From Polynucleobacter sp. es-MAR-4 (GTDB taxonomy: Bacteria > Pseudomonadota > Gammaproteobacteria > Burkholderiales > Burkholderiaceae), in assembly GCF_018882055.1 (NCBI RefSeq), contig NZ_JACVPF010000001.1, positions 1,054,001-1,118,000 of the forward strand: a DNA stretch of 64,000 nucleotides. Direction: 5' to 3'. Position 1 is the first letter of the stretch, and every line of letters starts with the position of its first letter. A model generated the notes under the pieces. It was not told the origin of the DNA. It ran no database searches and saw only the letters and a program-made list of their open reading frames with translations. A program made the position numbers and the translations under genes. This document shows positions 27,618 to 36,794 of the stretch, one piece after another.

Positions 27618-29111
27618 GTGCTCATGACCAAATTTTCATTCAAGCCTTCCTTAAGTGTCTTGTTGCTCGCGGCTGGACTTGGCCTAGGCCTCTCCTCCAG
27701 TCATACCTTTGCCAAAAATAGTAGCCTTGATAGCGGTCAAGCCGTATTCGAGGTCTTAGCCTCTGAAATCGCCTTACAACGAGGTGAAGCGGGCTTAGCC
27801 TATAACACCTATTTGGAGCTTGCTCGCCAGCTGGATGATCCTCGCTTGGCACAAAGGGCAATGGAAATTGCTATTACAGCAGGCGCGCCTAATCAGGCAT
27901 TGCAGGCAGCTCAAACTTGGGATAGCTTGGCAGGACCAAAGCAGACTAAACCCAAAGAAGTGCTGGTTACTCTTTTAATTCTGAATCAACGCTGGTCAGA
28001 TGCTGTTAAGCCTGCCATTTCTCTATTGAATCAACAAACACCAGCACAACGAGAAATTACCTTGTTGCAAATTCAGGCGCTACTGGCCAAAGCAACAAAT
28101 GAATCAGATGCTTCAAGGGCTTTCTACGAAATCGTTTCAGCAATAAAACCAGAGCCAAAAGATCCGGGGCTACTTTATACCTACGCAATGTCTGCCGAAA
28201 AATCTGGGCACATTGATGTAATGGAACAAACACTGCGCGAAATCTTGCGCAAGAATCCGAATGATGTCAACAGTCTTAATGCGCTTGGTTACTCACTAGC
28301 TGATCGCAATCAGAAATTACCAGATGCATTTAAGCTCATTAGCAAAGCGCATCAACTCTCACCTAAAGACGGTTTTATTTTGGACAGTCTTGGTTGGGTG
28401 AACTTTCGCATGGGAAAAAATGCACTAGCCCTTGAACAGCTGCAACAAGCATTTAGCATGAAGCCTGAAGCAGACATTGCTGCGCATATTGGCGAAGTCT
28501 TATGGGTAATGAATCGCCCGATTGAGGCAGAAGATATGTGGCGCAAGGGTCAACAATTGGATGCCAACAACCCCACCCTTAAAGAAACCTTGAAGCGCTT
28601 GAAACCAGATTGGTCAGTGGCAGATACCGCCCTCAAAGGCTCATGGGATGGGCGTTTCGCAGTCAAGGTCACTGGGCTTACCGAAAGCAGAAACCAGGGC
28701 GGCTCAGGTGGATTTACCTTGACTCAAGATGCGCTGACTGATGTATTAGAAATTCGTAATCCTGTTGGTGGATCAATTGCCAAGATTACGATTAAACCTG
28801 GTGAAGCAATTCTTGAGCGCGATGGTCAATTAACTACAGCTATTGATGCCGACACCCTCATTCAGAATGCATTAGGTCTTCCGCTACCCGCTCGTGGTTT
28901 ATCTGACTGGTTGCGCGGACAAACGCGTCCCGGTAGTAATGCGAGTGTTGAACGAAATGAAAAGGGACAGGTGAGCAAAATCACGCAAGATGGTTGGACC
29001 TTAAATTACAACTGGAGCAATACGCAGCAATTGGAGAAACTCACAATGACACGTAGCTCTAATATCGGGTCAATTGACATCCGTCTTGTATTTGATACTC
29101 CGAATGAGTGA
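27618..29111 (+). CDS. TPR-repeat protein fused to a LolB-like domain
   Basis: 497 residues. After a signal peptide (about 1-33, SHTFA before KN) residues 36-320 are helical tetratricopeptide repeats (DVNSLNALGYSLADRNQ, GFILDSLGWVNFRMGKN). From about residue 342 (DNA 28641) the sequence changes to a LolB-like fold: SWDGRFAVKV, GSGGFTLTQD, EIRNPVGGSIAKI, NALGLPLPARGLSDWLRG. LolB inserts lipoproteins into the outer membrane and is normally a separate lipoprotein encoded at this place, between a TPR gene and ispE. The whole protein has no cysteine, so it cannot be lipid-anchored. The first codon is GTG at 27618; ATG at 27624 is equally possible. ispE follows in seven bases. Confidence 0.85.
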   Translation: MLMTKFSFKPSLSVLLLAAGLGLGLSSSHTFAKNSSLDSGQAVFEVLASEIALQRGEAGLAYNTYLELARQLDDPRLAQRAMEIAITAGAPNQALQAAQTWDSLAGPKQTKPKEVLVTLLILNQRWSDAVKPAISLLNQQTPAQREITLLQIQALLAKATNESDASRAFYEIVSAIKPEPKDPGLLYTYAMSAEKSGHIDVMEQTLREILRKNPNDVNSLNALGYSLADRNQKLPDAFKLISKAHQLSPKDGFILDSLGWVNFRMGKNALALEQLQQAFSMKPEADIAAHIGEVLWVMNRPIEAEDMWRKGQQLDANNPTLKETLKRLKPDWSVADTALKGSWDGRFAVKVTGLTESRNQGGSGGFTLTQDALTDVLEIRNPVGGSIAKITIKPGEAILERDGQLTTAIDADTLIQNALGLPLPARGLSDWLRGQTRPGSNASVERNEKGQVSKITQDGWTLNYNWSNTQQLEKLTMTRSSNIGSIDIRLVFDTPNE

Positions 29112-29118
29112 AGCGTGA

Positions 29119-29994
29119 ATGATGCGTAATGCGATAGAACTCCGCTGCCCAGCAAAGCTCAATCTCTTTCTACACATCGTTGGGCGCCGTGATGATGGCT
29201 ACCACCTACTGCAATCTGTTTTTCAGTTGATTGACTGGTGTGATGTACTCAACTTAAAGCCTATTCCGGAAAATGAGATTCGTCGCATCAACCCGATTCT
29301 GGGCGTCGCCCCTGAACAAGATTTAGCGGTTCGTGCCGCCCGCCTCTTAAAAGATTTCTGCAGGACTACTCAGGGTGTTGAAATTGACCTGAAGAAAACA
29401 ATTCCTATGGGCGCTGGCCTAGGCGGCGGGTCCTCTGATGCGGCATCCACTCTCGTCGGCCTGAATACGCTTTGGGATCTGCGTCTCGATATCACCACAC
29501 TCTGCCAGCTTGGCCTAAAACTCGGTGCCGACGTGCCATTTTTCATTTTTGGCCAAAATGCCTTTGTTGAGGGAGTTGGAGAGAAATTACAGGCAATTTC
29601 CCTGGAAACCCAAGACTTTGTGGTGATCTTCCCAAACCAGGGGATTGCCACTGCTCAAATTTTTCAAGACCCTCAATTGACCCGAGATCACGCTCCGATT
29701 ACAATAGATCGCTTTCTTGCATCGCCAAGGTCATATCAGTCAAATGATTGTCAGGCAGTAGCGGTGCAGAAATGTCCTGAAGTGAAGCAAGCATTAGATT
29801 GGATTTGCAAGGCAGTGCCAAACTCGGCGCCCTGCATGTCCGGCTCTGGAAGTAGCGTTTTTGCCGCCTTAGACCCTAAGACGGACACTGCGAATCTGGA
29901 AATTCTTCTGCAAAATCTTCCAAAAGGATGGATAGGTCGAATTGTTCGGGGGCTAAATAAAAATCCCGCTTACAATTTGATTTCTTCAGATTGA
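29119..29994 (+). CDS. ispE: 4-diphosphocytidyl-2-C-methyl-D-erythritol kinase
   Basis: A 291-residue GHMP kinase of the MEP isoprenoid pathway. Motif 1 is PAKLNLFLHIVGRRDDGYH (about residue 10), the ATP-binding motif 2 is MGAGLGGGSSDAASTL (about residue 95), and motif 3 is CMSGSGSSVFA. ATG codons at 29119 and 29122 are both possible starts. It follows the LolB-like gene in seven bases and ends five bases before tRNA-Gln, the usual betaproteobacterial order. Confidence 0.96.
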   Translation: MMRNAIELRCPAKLNLFLHIVGRRDDGYHLLQSVFQLIDWCDVLNLKPIPENEIRRINPILGVAPEQDLAVRAARLLKDFCRTTQGVEIDLKKTIPMGAGLGGGSSDAASTLVGLNTLWDLRLDITTLCQLGLKLGADVPFFIFGQNAFVEGVGEKLQAISLETQDFVVIFPNQGIATAQIFQDPQLTRDHAPITIDRFLASPRSYQSNDCQAVAVQKCPEVKQALDWICKAVPNSAPCMSGSGSSVFAALDPKTDTANLEILLQNLPKGWIGRIVRGLNKNPAYNLISSD

Positions 29995-29999
29995 CCTGT

Positions 30000-30076
30000 A
30001 GGGGAATCGCCAAGCTGGTTAAGGCACTGGATTTTGATTCCAGCATGCGAAGGTTCGAATCCTTCTTCCCCTGCCA
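30000..30076 (+). tRNA. tRNA-Gln (anticodon TTG)
   Basis: 77 bases with an encoded CCA end. The acceptor stem AGGGGAA pairs with TTCCCCT, the anticodon stem CTGGA/TCCAG holds the loop TTTTGAT with anticodon TTG at 30034-30036, and the T arm is AAGG-TTCGAAT-CCTT. It lies between ispE and prs and is probably cotranscribed with them. Confidence 0.97.
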
Positions 30077-30137
30077 ACTACTGTAGATACGACCAAAAGA
30101 CATCCATTCGACCCCTACCAAAATCTCAAAATCACCT

Positions 30138-31106
30138 ATGTCCGCCCCAATGAACGCTGATTTACTGACTCTTTTCACAGGCAATGCAAATCCGGTTTTA
30201 GCCCATGCGGTAGCCAAAGAGCTCAATCTCCCGATGGGAAAAGCATTTGTTGGTCGATTCTCAGATGGTGAAATTCAGGTAGAAATTCAAGAAAACGTTC
30301 GTGGTAAGAACGTTGTTGTTATCCAATCCACTTGCGCTCCAACGAACGATAGTTTGATGGAGCTGATGATCATGATTGATGCCCTAAAACGAGCATCAGC
30401 AAGTCGCATAACCGCAGTGATCCCTTACTTCGGTTACGCCAGACAAGACCGCCGCCCACGCTCAGCTCGGGTTGCCATCTCCGCCAGAATCGTTGCAAAC
30501 ATGCTCCAGTCGGTTGCTGGCGTTGAGCGTGTTTTAACCATGGATCTCCATGCCGACCAAATTCAAGGCTTCTTCGATATCCCAGTAGACAACATTTATG
30601 CCTCTCCAGTTCTATTGGCGGATTTAGAAGCTCAAAAAACTAAAAAAGATCTCATCATCGTTTCTCCAGATATCGGCGGTGTGGTTCGCGCCCGTGCAAT
30701 GGCTAAGCAATTGGGCACAGATTTGGCGATTATTGATAAACGCCGCCCTAAGGCAAACGTATCAGAAGTAATGCACCTTATCGGCGAAGTAGAAGGCCGC
30801 CATTGCGTCATCATGGACGACATCATTGATACCGGCGGAACGCTCTGTAAAGCCGCTGAGGCGCTAAAAGAGCGTGGTGCCAAGGGCGTTACCGCATACT
30901 GTACTCATGCCGTCCTTTCTGGCGGTGCTGTAGCCCGTATTGCCGCCTCCGAATTAGATGAATTAGTCGTTACCGACACCATTCCATTGACTCCAGAAGC
31001 AATGAAAGTGGCAAAAATTCGTCAATTAAGCGTTGCCCCCATCCTTGCTGAGACCCTATCTCGTATTAGCAAGGGTGATTCAGTGATGTCGATGTTCGCT
31101 GAATAA
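30138..31106 (+). CDS. prs: Ribose-phosphate pyrophosphokinase
   Basis: 322 residues, class I PRPP synthase. It makes PRPP for nucleotide, histidine, tryptophan and NAD synthesis. The catalytic flexible loop is seen in [17 protein letters not shown] (about residue 98), the [18 protein letters not shown] region is normal, and the PRPP-binding motif is [13 protein letters not shown] (about residue 225). [10 protein letters not shown] could begin at either Met. No strong ribosome site is seen. A hairpin follows one base after the stop. Confidence 0.97.
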   Translation: MSAPMNADLLTLFTGNANPVLAHAVAKELNLPMGKAFVGRFSDGEIQVEIQENVRGKNVVVIQSTCAPTNDSLMELMIMIDALKRASASRITAVIPYFGYARQDRRPRSARVAISARIVANMLQSVAGVERVLTMDLHADQIQGFFDIPVDNIYASPVLLADLEAQKTKKDLIIVSPDIGGVVRARAMAKQLGTDLAIIDKRRPKANVSEVMHLIGEVEGRHCVIMDDIIDTGGTLCKAAEALKERGAKGVTAYCTHAVLSGGAVARIAASELDELVVTDTIPLTPEAMKVAKIRQLSVAPILAETLSRISKGDSVMSMFAE

Positions 31107-31139
31107 GCCAAAAACAGCGTTTCCACCCCTGTTTTTGGC
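31107..31139 (+). terminator. Possible terminator after prs
   Basis: A perfect 11-bp inverted repeat (GCCAAAAACAG, 11-base loop, CTGTTTTTGGC) starts right after the prs stop codon. The bases that follow (AGTTTTGAG) are only partly T-rich, so termination may be incomplete. It lies between prs and rplY. Confidence 0.5.
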
Positions 31140-31180
31140 AGTTTTGAGCCTTTTCTAGGCAAAAACCGTCATTCCCACGA

Positions 31181-31186
31181 TATAAT
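31181..31186 (+). promoter_or_regulatory. Candidate -10 box for rplY
   Basis: A perfect TATAAT stands 57 bases before the rplY ATG, after the prs terminator. No convincing -35 box is seen at the right distance (the sequence there is GGCAAA), so this rests on the -10 box alone. Confidence 0.4.
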
Positions 31187-31242
31187 CAAAGGCTTTTCTG
31201 TTTGGTCGCGAACGGAAATTAACCTTAATTTAGGAATTCGAT

Positions 31243-31881
31243 ATGAAAGTAGTAGCCTTTGAAAGAAGCGTACAGGGAACGGGTGCGAGCCGCCGTCTGC
31301 GCAACTCCGGTAAAACTCCGGGCATCATCTACGGCGGTAAAGACGCCGCAACTGTAATTGAGTTGGATCACAACGCACTGTTCCATGCTCTCCGTAAGGA
31401 AGCATTCCACTCATCCATCCTTGATCTCGAAATCGGCGGCAAAGCACAAAAAGTGTTGTTGCGCGATTACCAGATGCATCCATTTAAGCCTTTGGTTCTG
31501 CACATCGACTTCCAGCGCGTTTCTGCGACTGAAAAAGTTCACATGCGCGTTCCATTGCACTTCATCAACGCTGACACATCAGCTGCAGTGAAATTGCAAG
31601 GCGCTGTAATTAGCCACATCTCAACTGAATTGGAAGTGTCTTGCTTGCCAGCAGACTTGCCAGAGTTCATTGAAGTGGATTTGAACAAGATTGAAGTTGG
31701 TCACGGTATCCATGCTAAAGACATCGCATTGCCAAAAGGTGTTACCTTGGTATTGCATGTTGAGCAAGAAAACCCAGTATTAGCTAACGCACGTATCCCA
31801 GCAGTGAAATCTGCCGATACTGAAGCTGCTCCTGCAGCTGCTGCGGCTCCTGCTGCTGAAGCCCCAAAGGACAAAGCTTAA
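31243..31881 (+). CDS. rplY: 50S ribosomal protein L25 (CTC/TL5 type)
   Basis: 212 residues, the long two-domain form. The N-terminal 5S-rRNA-binding L25 domain spans about residues 1-92 ([36 protein letters not shown]) and the C-terminal TL5/CTC domain about 95-185 ([14 protein letters not shown]). The last 25 residues are an Ala/Pro-rich tail. It follows prs and precedes pth, the usual order. AGGA upstream of the ATG serves as ribosome site, and a strong terminator follows. Confidence 0.97.
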   Translation: MKVVAFERSVQGTGASRRLRNSGKTPGIIYGGKDAATVIELDHNALFHALRKEAFHSSILDLEIGGKAQKVLLRDYQMHPFKPLVLHIDFQRVSATEKVHMRVPLHFINADTSAAVKLQGAVISHISTELEVSCLPADLPEFIEVDLNKIEVGHGIHAKDIALPKGVTLVLHVEQENPVLANARIPAVKSADTEAAPAAAAAPAAEAPKDKA

Positions 31882-31912
31882 TTATTTAAGCCTTATCTTT
31901 GCGACAGAGGAA

Positions 31913-31940
31913 GCCCGCTTACAAGCGGGTTTTCTTTTTT
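31913..31940 (+). terminator. Rho-independent terminator after rplY
   Basis: A GCCCGCTT/AAGCGGGT hairpin is followed by TTTTCTTTTTT, 32 bases after the rplY stop, separating it from pth. Confidence 0.9.
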
Positions 31941-31971
31941 GCGGAAATACTTTTATCCTTAACCACACATC

Positions 31972-32568
31972 ATGACTAAATTAATTGTTGGCCTTGGCAA
32001 TCCCGGCGAAGAACACATAGAAGATCGGCACAATGCTGGCTTCTGGTTTGTTGACGCCCTTGCAAAACAATTGAGTACCCGCTTTGAAACTGAAAAACGT
32101 TTTCATGGAAAAGTGGCGAAGGCTAAATGGGAAGGCGAGGATCTTTTCTTGCTTAAGCCCAGCACGTTCATGAATCTCAGCGGTCAGGCTGTGGGAGCGC
32201 TATGCCGCTTTCACAAAATTACACCCAAAGATGTACTGGTGGTGCAGGATGAGCTTGACCTAAAGCCAGGCACAGCACGCATCAAACTCGGCGGCGGCAC
32301 TGGTGGGCACAATGGCTTAAAAGACATTCAAGCGCACTTAGGAACAGCCGAGTACTGGCGCTTGCGTCTAGGTATTGGCCACCCTCGCGACCTTGCTGCA
32401 GATGGCGCCCGAGCAATGGATGTCGCTGACTATGTTTTGAGAAGACCCTTGCAGGCAGAGCAAAAACAGATTGATGCCAGCATTGAAGATGGCTTGAAGA
32501 TTCTCGGATTATTTATGAAAGATGACACTCAGGCAGCGATGCTGGAGTTGCATTCAAAAACGAATTAG
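31972..32568 (+). CDS. pth: Peptidyl-tRNA hydrolase
   Basis: 198 residues. It releases tRNA from prematurely dropped peptidyl-tRNA. Conserved features are VGLGNPGEEHIEDRHNAGF (catalytic His in RHNAG), KPSTFMNLSGQAV and the substrate-binding VQDELDLKPGTARIK and GGGTGGHNGLKDI. It converges on the ferredoxin gene with four bases between. Confidence 0.97.
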   Translation: MTKLIVGLGNPGEEHIEDRHNAGFWFVDALAKQLSTRFETEKRFHGKVAKAKWEGEDLFLLKPSTFMNLSGQAVGALCRFHKITPKDVLVVQDELDLKPGTARIKLGGGTGGHNGLKDIQAHLGTAEYWRLRLGIGHPRDLAADGARAMDVADYVLRRPLQAEQKQIDASIEDGLKILGLFMKDDTQAAMLELHSKTN

Positions 32569-32572
32569 CGCG

Positions 32573-32851
<279 letters not shown>

Positions 32852-32860
32852 CTACCAGCC

Positions 32861-33355
32861 TTACTCTTTGCTCTTATTGGCTTCGATCTTTTTGACCAAC
32901 CACTTTTCTACTGATGGAAATACGAACTTACTCACATCTCCACCCATTGAAGCAATCTCACGCACAAAGGTACCAGAGATAAACTGATATTGATCGGATG
33001 GCGTAAGGAATAGCGTTTCAACATCAGGCAATAAATAGCGATTCATACCAGCCATCTGAAATTCATATTCGAAATCAGACACTGCGCGCAAACCACGCAC
33101 AATCACACGCGCATTGTGTTCACGGGCAAAATCTTTTAGCAAACCAGTAAAACCAACGATCTTCACATTGGAATAGTGGCCAAGGACTTCTTTAGCGATC
33201 GCTATACGCTCATCCAAAGTAAAGAAGGGGCGCTTGCTACGACTATCGGCAACACCAACAATAAGCTCGCCAAAAATACTTGAAGCACGACGTACCAAAT
33301 CCTCGTGACCACGAGTAAAGGGATCAAATGTTCCGGGGTATACAGCTACAGTCAT
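32861..33355 (-). CDS. coaD: Phosphopantetheine adenylyltransferase
   Basis: 164 residues. It adenylates 4'-phosphopantetheine in coenzyme A synthesis. The nucleotidyltransferase motif is [16 protein letters not shown] (HxGH-type GH in the first 20 residues), with [20 protein letters not shown] and the C-terminal [19 protein letters not shown] all conserved. It lies 36 bases after rsmD, forming the common rsmD-coaD-ferredoxin operon. Confidence 0.97.
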   Translation of the reverse strand: MTVAVYPGTFDPFTRGHEDLVRRASSIFGELIVGVADSRSKRPFFTLDERIAIAKEVLGHYSNVKIVGFTGLLKDFAREHNARVIVRGLRAVSDFEYEFQMAGMNRYLLPDVETLFLTPSDQYQFISGTFVREIASMGGDVSKFVFPSVEKWLVKKIEANKSKE

Positions 33356-33391
33356 AACGCTCCTAAGGCTTTTTCAGCTACAGGCAAGAGT

Positions 33392-34042
33392 TTAGCCCCT
33401 CTTAGAGCGAAATAGACAGGCTTTTACCTGCCCAGCCTCTAAGTATTTTCCACAATGCCAGTCCGGCACTATAGCCTCGATCTGCTCACGAGAGCGGCTA
33501 GCGGGAAACTCTACGTAAATCCCCCCGCCGGCGCTGTCATCACAAACGCGAGCGGCCTCTATCAAGGCCTGGTTCAATAAGCCCTCTTCCTGAAAGGGTG
33601 GATCTATAAAGATCAGATTACTAGAGCGATCAGCCTGTTGCTTTAGGAACTCCAAACTGTCTCGGTGCAAAATCTCCACCACTCCAGGAGCAGGAGATGA
33701 CTGTAGCAAAGCAAAATTATTTAGAAGTTTTGCATGGGCTTTTTTGTCTTTTTCTAGCAGGATTACTGAATTAGCCTGTCGTGAAGCCGCCTCAAAACCT
33801 AAAGCACCAGTACCAGCAAATAAATCCAAGCAACGCAAGCCCACCAGATCCTGTCCAAGCCAATTAAATAAGGTTTCCCGAACGCGATCTGTGGTGGGAC
33901 GTAGACCAGATAGATCCAGCACAGTCAGTAAACGACTGCGCCACACTCCACCAATAATGCGGATTTTCTGAGGGAGCTCGGAACGCTTGCCTGGCGCAGC
34001 GGACTTGACTGACTTATTTATTTTTAGCTCCCAAGACCACAA
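33392..34042 (-). CDS. rsmD: 16S rRNA (guanine(966)-N2)-methyltransferase RsmD
   Basis: 216 residues. It methylates G966 of 16S rRNA. Family motifs are KIRIIGGVWRSR, LRPTTDRVRETLFNWL, the SAM-binding CLDLFAGTGALGFEAASR and the catalytic DPPF (IFIDPPFQEE). No other in-frame start codon lies between 34042 and the conserved region, so the gene overlaps the end of the upstream M16 gene by 29 bases; the first 20 residues are not conserved in the family. Confidence 0.94.
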   Translation of the reverse strand: MWSWELKINKSVKSAAPGKRSELPQKIRIIGGVWRSRLLTVLDLSGLRPTTDRVRETLFNWLGQDLVGLRCLDLFAGTGALGFEAASRQANSVILLEKDKKAHAKLLNNFALLQSSPAPGVVEILHRDSLEFLKQQADRSSNLIFIDPPFQEEGLLNQALIEAARVCDDSAGGGIYVEFPASRSREQIEAIVPDWHCGKYLEAGQVKACLFRSKRG

Positions 34043-35360
34043 TCTTCATTCGATCCATAGCTAAGTATTTTTGGAATGCTGCCTTGACTTGCTCTAAGCT
34101 CACCGCCTCTACCTGCTTAGTCCAAACCTCCATCGTATCAAGCGGCAAATTATTCCAAGCGATTGAGGAAACGTTATCTAGCAACTTGCGATTGTTATCA
34201 ATTCTTAAGGGGTAGCCATTTATGAGATTAGCTTTGGCCGCATCGAGCTCAGATTGAGTAGGGCCGTTTGCAATAAATTGTCCAATAGTCGAACTCATCA
34301 CATCTAGAGCTAAGACAGCCTGATCATTCTTAGTCTGAAGGCCTGCCTGAAATATCCCCACATCCTTACCGGGAGCAAAGTAACTAAACACGCTGTAGGC
34401 AAGGCCACGCTTTTCCCGAACCTCTGACATGAGGCGCGATACAAAACCTCCGCCACCCAAGACATAGTTTCCGACTAGCAATGGAAAATAATCGGAGTTG
34501 CTACGGGTTACCGCAGTCATTCCCATGGCGATATGCGCTTGTTGCGAATCAAATAGAATGGTGACTTCGCGTTGACTTAAAGGCTCCACTGGTGAACGCT
34601 CAAACTCTGGCAACTTGGCAATAGCAGGACCAGACTGAGGCACTCTTTGCAATAAACCTTGAACAATTTCAGCGGCCTCTGCTTTACTCACATCACCCAC
34701 GATGCTGACGATCATACGATCGCCGCGGTAGAACTGCTTATGAAACTGCTGCAAGTCAGTTGCGCTGATATTGTCAATACTTTGCACTGTTGGTGAATTG
34801 GCTAATGGGTAATTTCCATAAACCGATTTTCTAAAACGGCGATCGAGGACTGACTCTGGCTTCGTCTCTGCCTCGAGCAATGCAGTTGTCATCCTTTGCT
34901 TCTCACGTGCCAAGATTTTGGCATCATATGTAGGAGCACTCAACATGGCCGATGCTAATTGAACGGCGCGGTCACGTAAATCTTTGCGACTTAAGGTGCG
35001 AATGCGCATGATTGCGCGCTCTCCGCTGACAGAGACCCCAAGGTTGGCACCTAAATCAGCAATCTCATCAGCAATCTGCGCCTCAGTCAGTAAACCTTTT
35101 TCAGACTTGACGCCATAGTTCATTAACTGCCCAACCACAGTGGCTAAGCCGCTCTTTGCTGCTGGGTCATAGCGATCTCCCGCATCAATACTGATTTCAA
35201 TATCGACCATCGGTAGTGCTTTGGTTTGAACCAAATAGGCTTGTGCGCCCTTAGAGGAGTCGATCTTTTCAATCGGCAATATTGCATGAGCTGACGACAG
35301 CATTCCAACTATCAATGCCATTGCAAGACATGCTTGCTTTAAGAAGTTATTGAGCAGCAC
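34014..35360 (-). CDS. M16 family peptidase-like protein, non-catalytic partner
   Basis: 448 residues with a signal peptide (about 1-26, ending SSAHA before ILPIE). Two M16 folds are present, but the zinc motif HxxEH is replaced (SGLATVVGQLMNYG), so no catalysis is expected. The C-terminal R/Y pair typical of M16 domain 2 is visible (REKRGLAYSVFSYF). It probably pairs with the catalytic protein encoded upstream, as in two-subunit M16B peptidases. It starts with GTG preceded by AAGGAG and overlaps the upstream gene by 14 bases, which favours equal production of both subunits. Confidence 0.9.
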   Translation of the reverse strand: MLLNNFLKQACLAMALIVGMLSSAHAILPIEKIDSSKGAQAYLVQTKALPMVDIEISIDAGDRYDPAAKSGLATVVGQLMNYGVKSEKGLLTEAQIADEIADLGANLGVSVSGERAIMRIRTLSRKDLRDRAVQLASAMLSAPTYDAKILAREKQRMTTALLEAETKPESVLDRRFRKSVYGNYPLANSPTVQSIDNISATDLQQFHKQFYRGDRMIVSIVGDVSKAEAAEIVQGLLQRVPQSGPAIAKLPEFERSPVEPLSQREVTILFDSQQAHIAMGMTAVTRSNSDYFPLLVGNYVLGGGGFVSRLMSEVREKRGLAYSVFSYFAPGKDVGIFQAGLQTKNDQAVLALDVMSSTIGQFIANGPTQSELDAAKANLINGYPLRIDNNRKLLDNVSSIAWNNLPLDTMEVWTKQVEAVSLEQVKAAFQKYLAMDRMKIVVLGAKNK

Positions 35361-36732
35361 GATTTTCTCCTTGCTTACTATCGTTAGACTGACGCGCTTG
35401 TGGATCTAGCACTGCAATAGTGAGCGCCTTATCAACCAAATATTTTTTTGCAACAGCTTGAACTTGTGTCGGAGTGATAGCCTGCATCCTCTCTAACATC
35501 ACATCAATATCTCGCCAAGAAAATCCTGCCATCTCAGTACTACCAATCTCCATTGCTTGGCCAAAGATCGAGTCGCGCTTATAGATTTGATCGGACAGAA
35601 TGCGTACCTTGATACGTTTGAGCTCGGACTCTAAAATACCTTTATCGACTATTTCTTTTAAAGCCTTCCGAATACTGCTCTCAGCCTGCTCTACTGTTCT
35701 GCCCTTAGCCATGCTGGTGCTAATTAAAAAGAGTTCCGGCCCTCTGGAGATCATGTCGTAACCCACACCCACATCATTAACTACCCGCTCTTGCTTCACC
35801 AGAGTGCGATTCAAGCGGGCATTGTCATAACCATCGAGGACTGCGGCCAACAACTCCAACGCATACGGCTCATCATCATCCAACTTTCCTACTTGCAATT
35901 TGGGAACCTTCCAAGCCATTGCAAGTTGTGCGCTATCTGCCGGCGCTTTGACCTGCACCCGCTTAATACCTTTTTGTGGTGGCTCGATCTGTGGTTTACG
36001 CTCAGGCAAATCTCTTGCAGAAGCGACCCCATAATATTTTTCTACTGCTTGCAAAATAACCTGAGGATCAACATCACCAGCAATAACGACTGTAGCGTTA
36101 TTGGGCTTGTACCAACTGCGATACCACTCACGCGCATCAGCAGCCTTCATATTGACTAGGTCATTCATCCACCCAACTACTGGATGACGATAAGGTGAAC
36201 TCATATAAGCAGTAGCCATGAGTGATTCATTCAGTAGGCTACTTGGGTTATCTTCAGTGCGTAGACGACGCTCTTCCATCACCACCTGAATTTCTTTCAA
36301 AAATTCCGCATCATCAAAGTTGAGGTTAGACATGCGGTCTGCCTCTAGCTTCATCACCTCATTTAGCTTGGACTTTTCTACCTGCTGAAAATAGGCCGTG
36401 TAATCACGGGAGGTGAAAGCATTTTCTCGTCCGCCTACTGCAGCAACCAAACGAGAGAACTCTCCTGACTTGACCTTGTCTGTGCCCTTAAACATCATGT
36501 GCTCGAGTACATGGGCTACACCAGTCTTACCATTCACCTCATCCATAGAGCCAGCGCGGTACCAAACCATGTGCGCAACCGTCGGCGCACGATGATCCTC
36601 ACGCACAATCAACTTAAGGCCGTTAGAAAGTTGAAATTCGTGGGTATTTGCTTGACCTGCTTCCGTGGCCGCCCAGGCACTGGAGCAGCAGAGCATCAAA
36701 GAGAAAGAAAAACGCAATAAAGTGGAGCGCAT
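35347..36732 (-). CDS. M16 family zinc metallopeptidase, catalytic subunit
   Basis: 461 residues with a signal peptide (about 1-21, ending SSAWA before ATEAG), so periplasmic. The inverted zinc motif is HVLEHMMFKG (about residue 78) with the distal glutamate in EVMKLEADRM, as in active M16 peptidases. The second domain (RVVNDVGVGYDMISRG) completes the subunit. It is expected to degrade small peptides. I prefer the ATG at 36732, which has AGGTGAT upstream, over GTG at 36744. Divergent from ftsY, with 62 bases between. Confidence 0.92.
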   Translation of the reverse strand: MRSTLLRFSFSLMLCCSSAWAATEAGQANTHEFQLSNGLKLIVREDHRAPTVAHMVWYRAGSMDEVNGKTGVAHVLEHMMFKGTDKVKSGEFSRLVAAVGGRENAFTSRDYTAYFQQVEKSKLNEVMKLEADRMSNLNFDDAEFLKEIQVVMEERRLRTEDNPSSLLNESLMATAYMSSPYRHPVVGWMNDLVNMKAADAREWYRSWYKPNNATVVIAGDVDPQVILQAVEKYYGVASARDLPERKPQIEPPQKGIKRVQVKAPADSAQLAMAWKVPKLQVGKLDDDEPYALELLAAVLDGYDNARLNRTLVKQERVVNDVGVGYDMISRGPELFLISTSMAKGRTVEQAESSIRKALKEIVDKGILESELKRIKVRILSDQIYKRDSIFGQAMEIGSTEMAGFSWRDIDVMLERMQAITPTQVQAVAKKYLVDKALTIAVLDPQARQSNDSKQGENRAAQ

Positions 36733-36794
36733 CTGTAAGATCACCTATCCCAAGAATTTAATTGATAAGATGCAAGGATTAAATTGTATCGATT

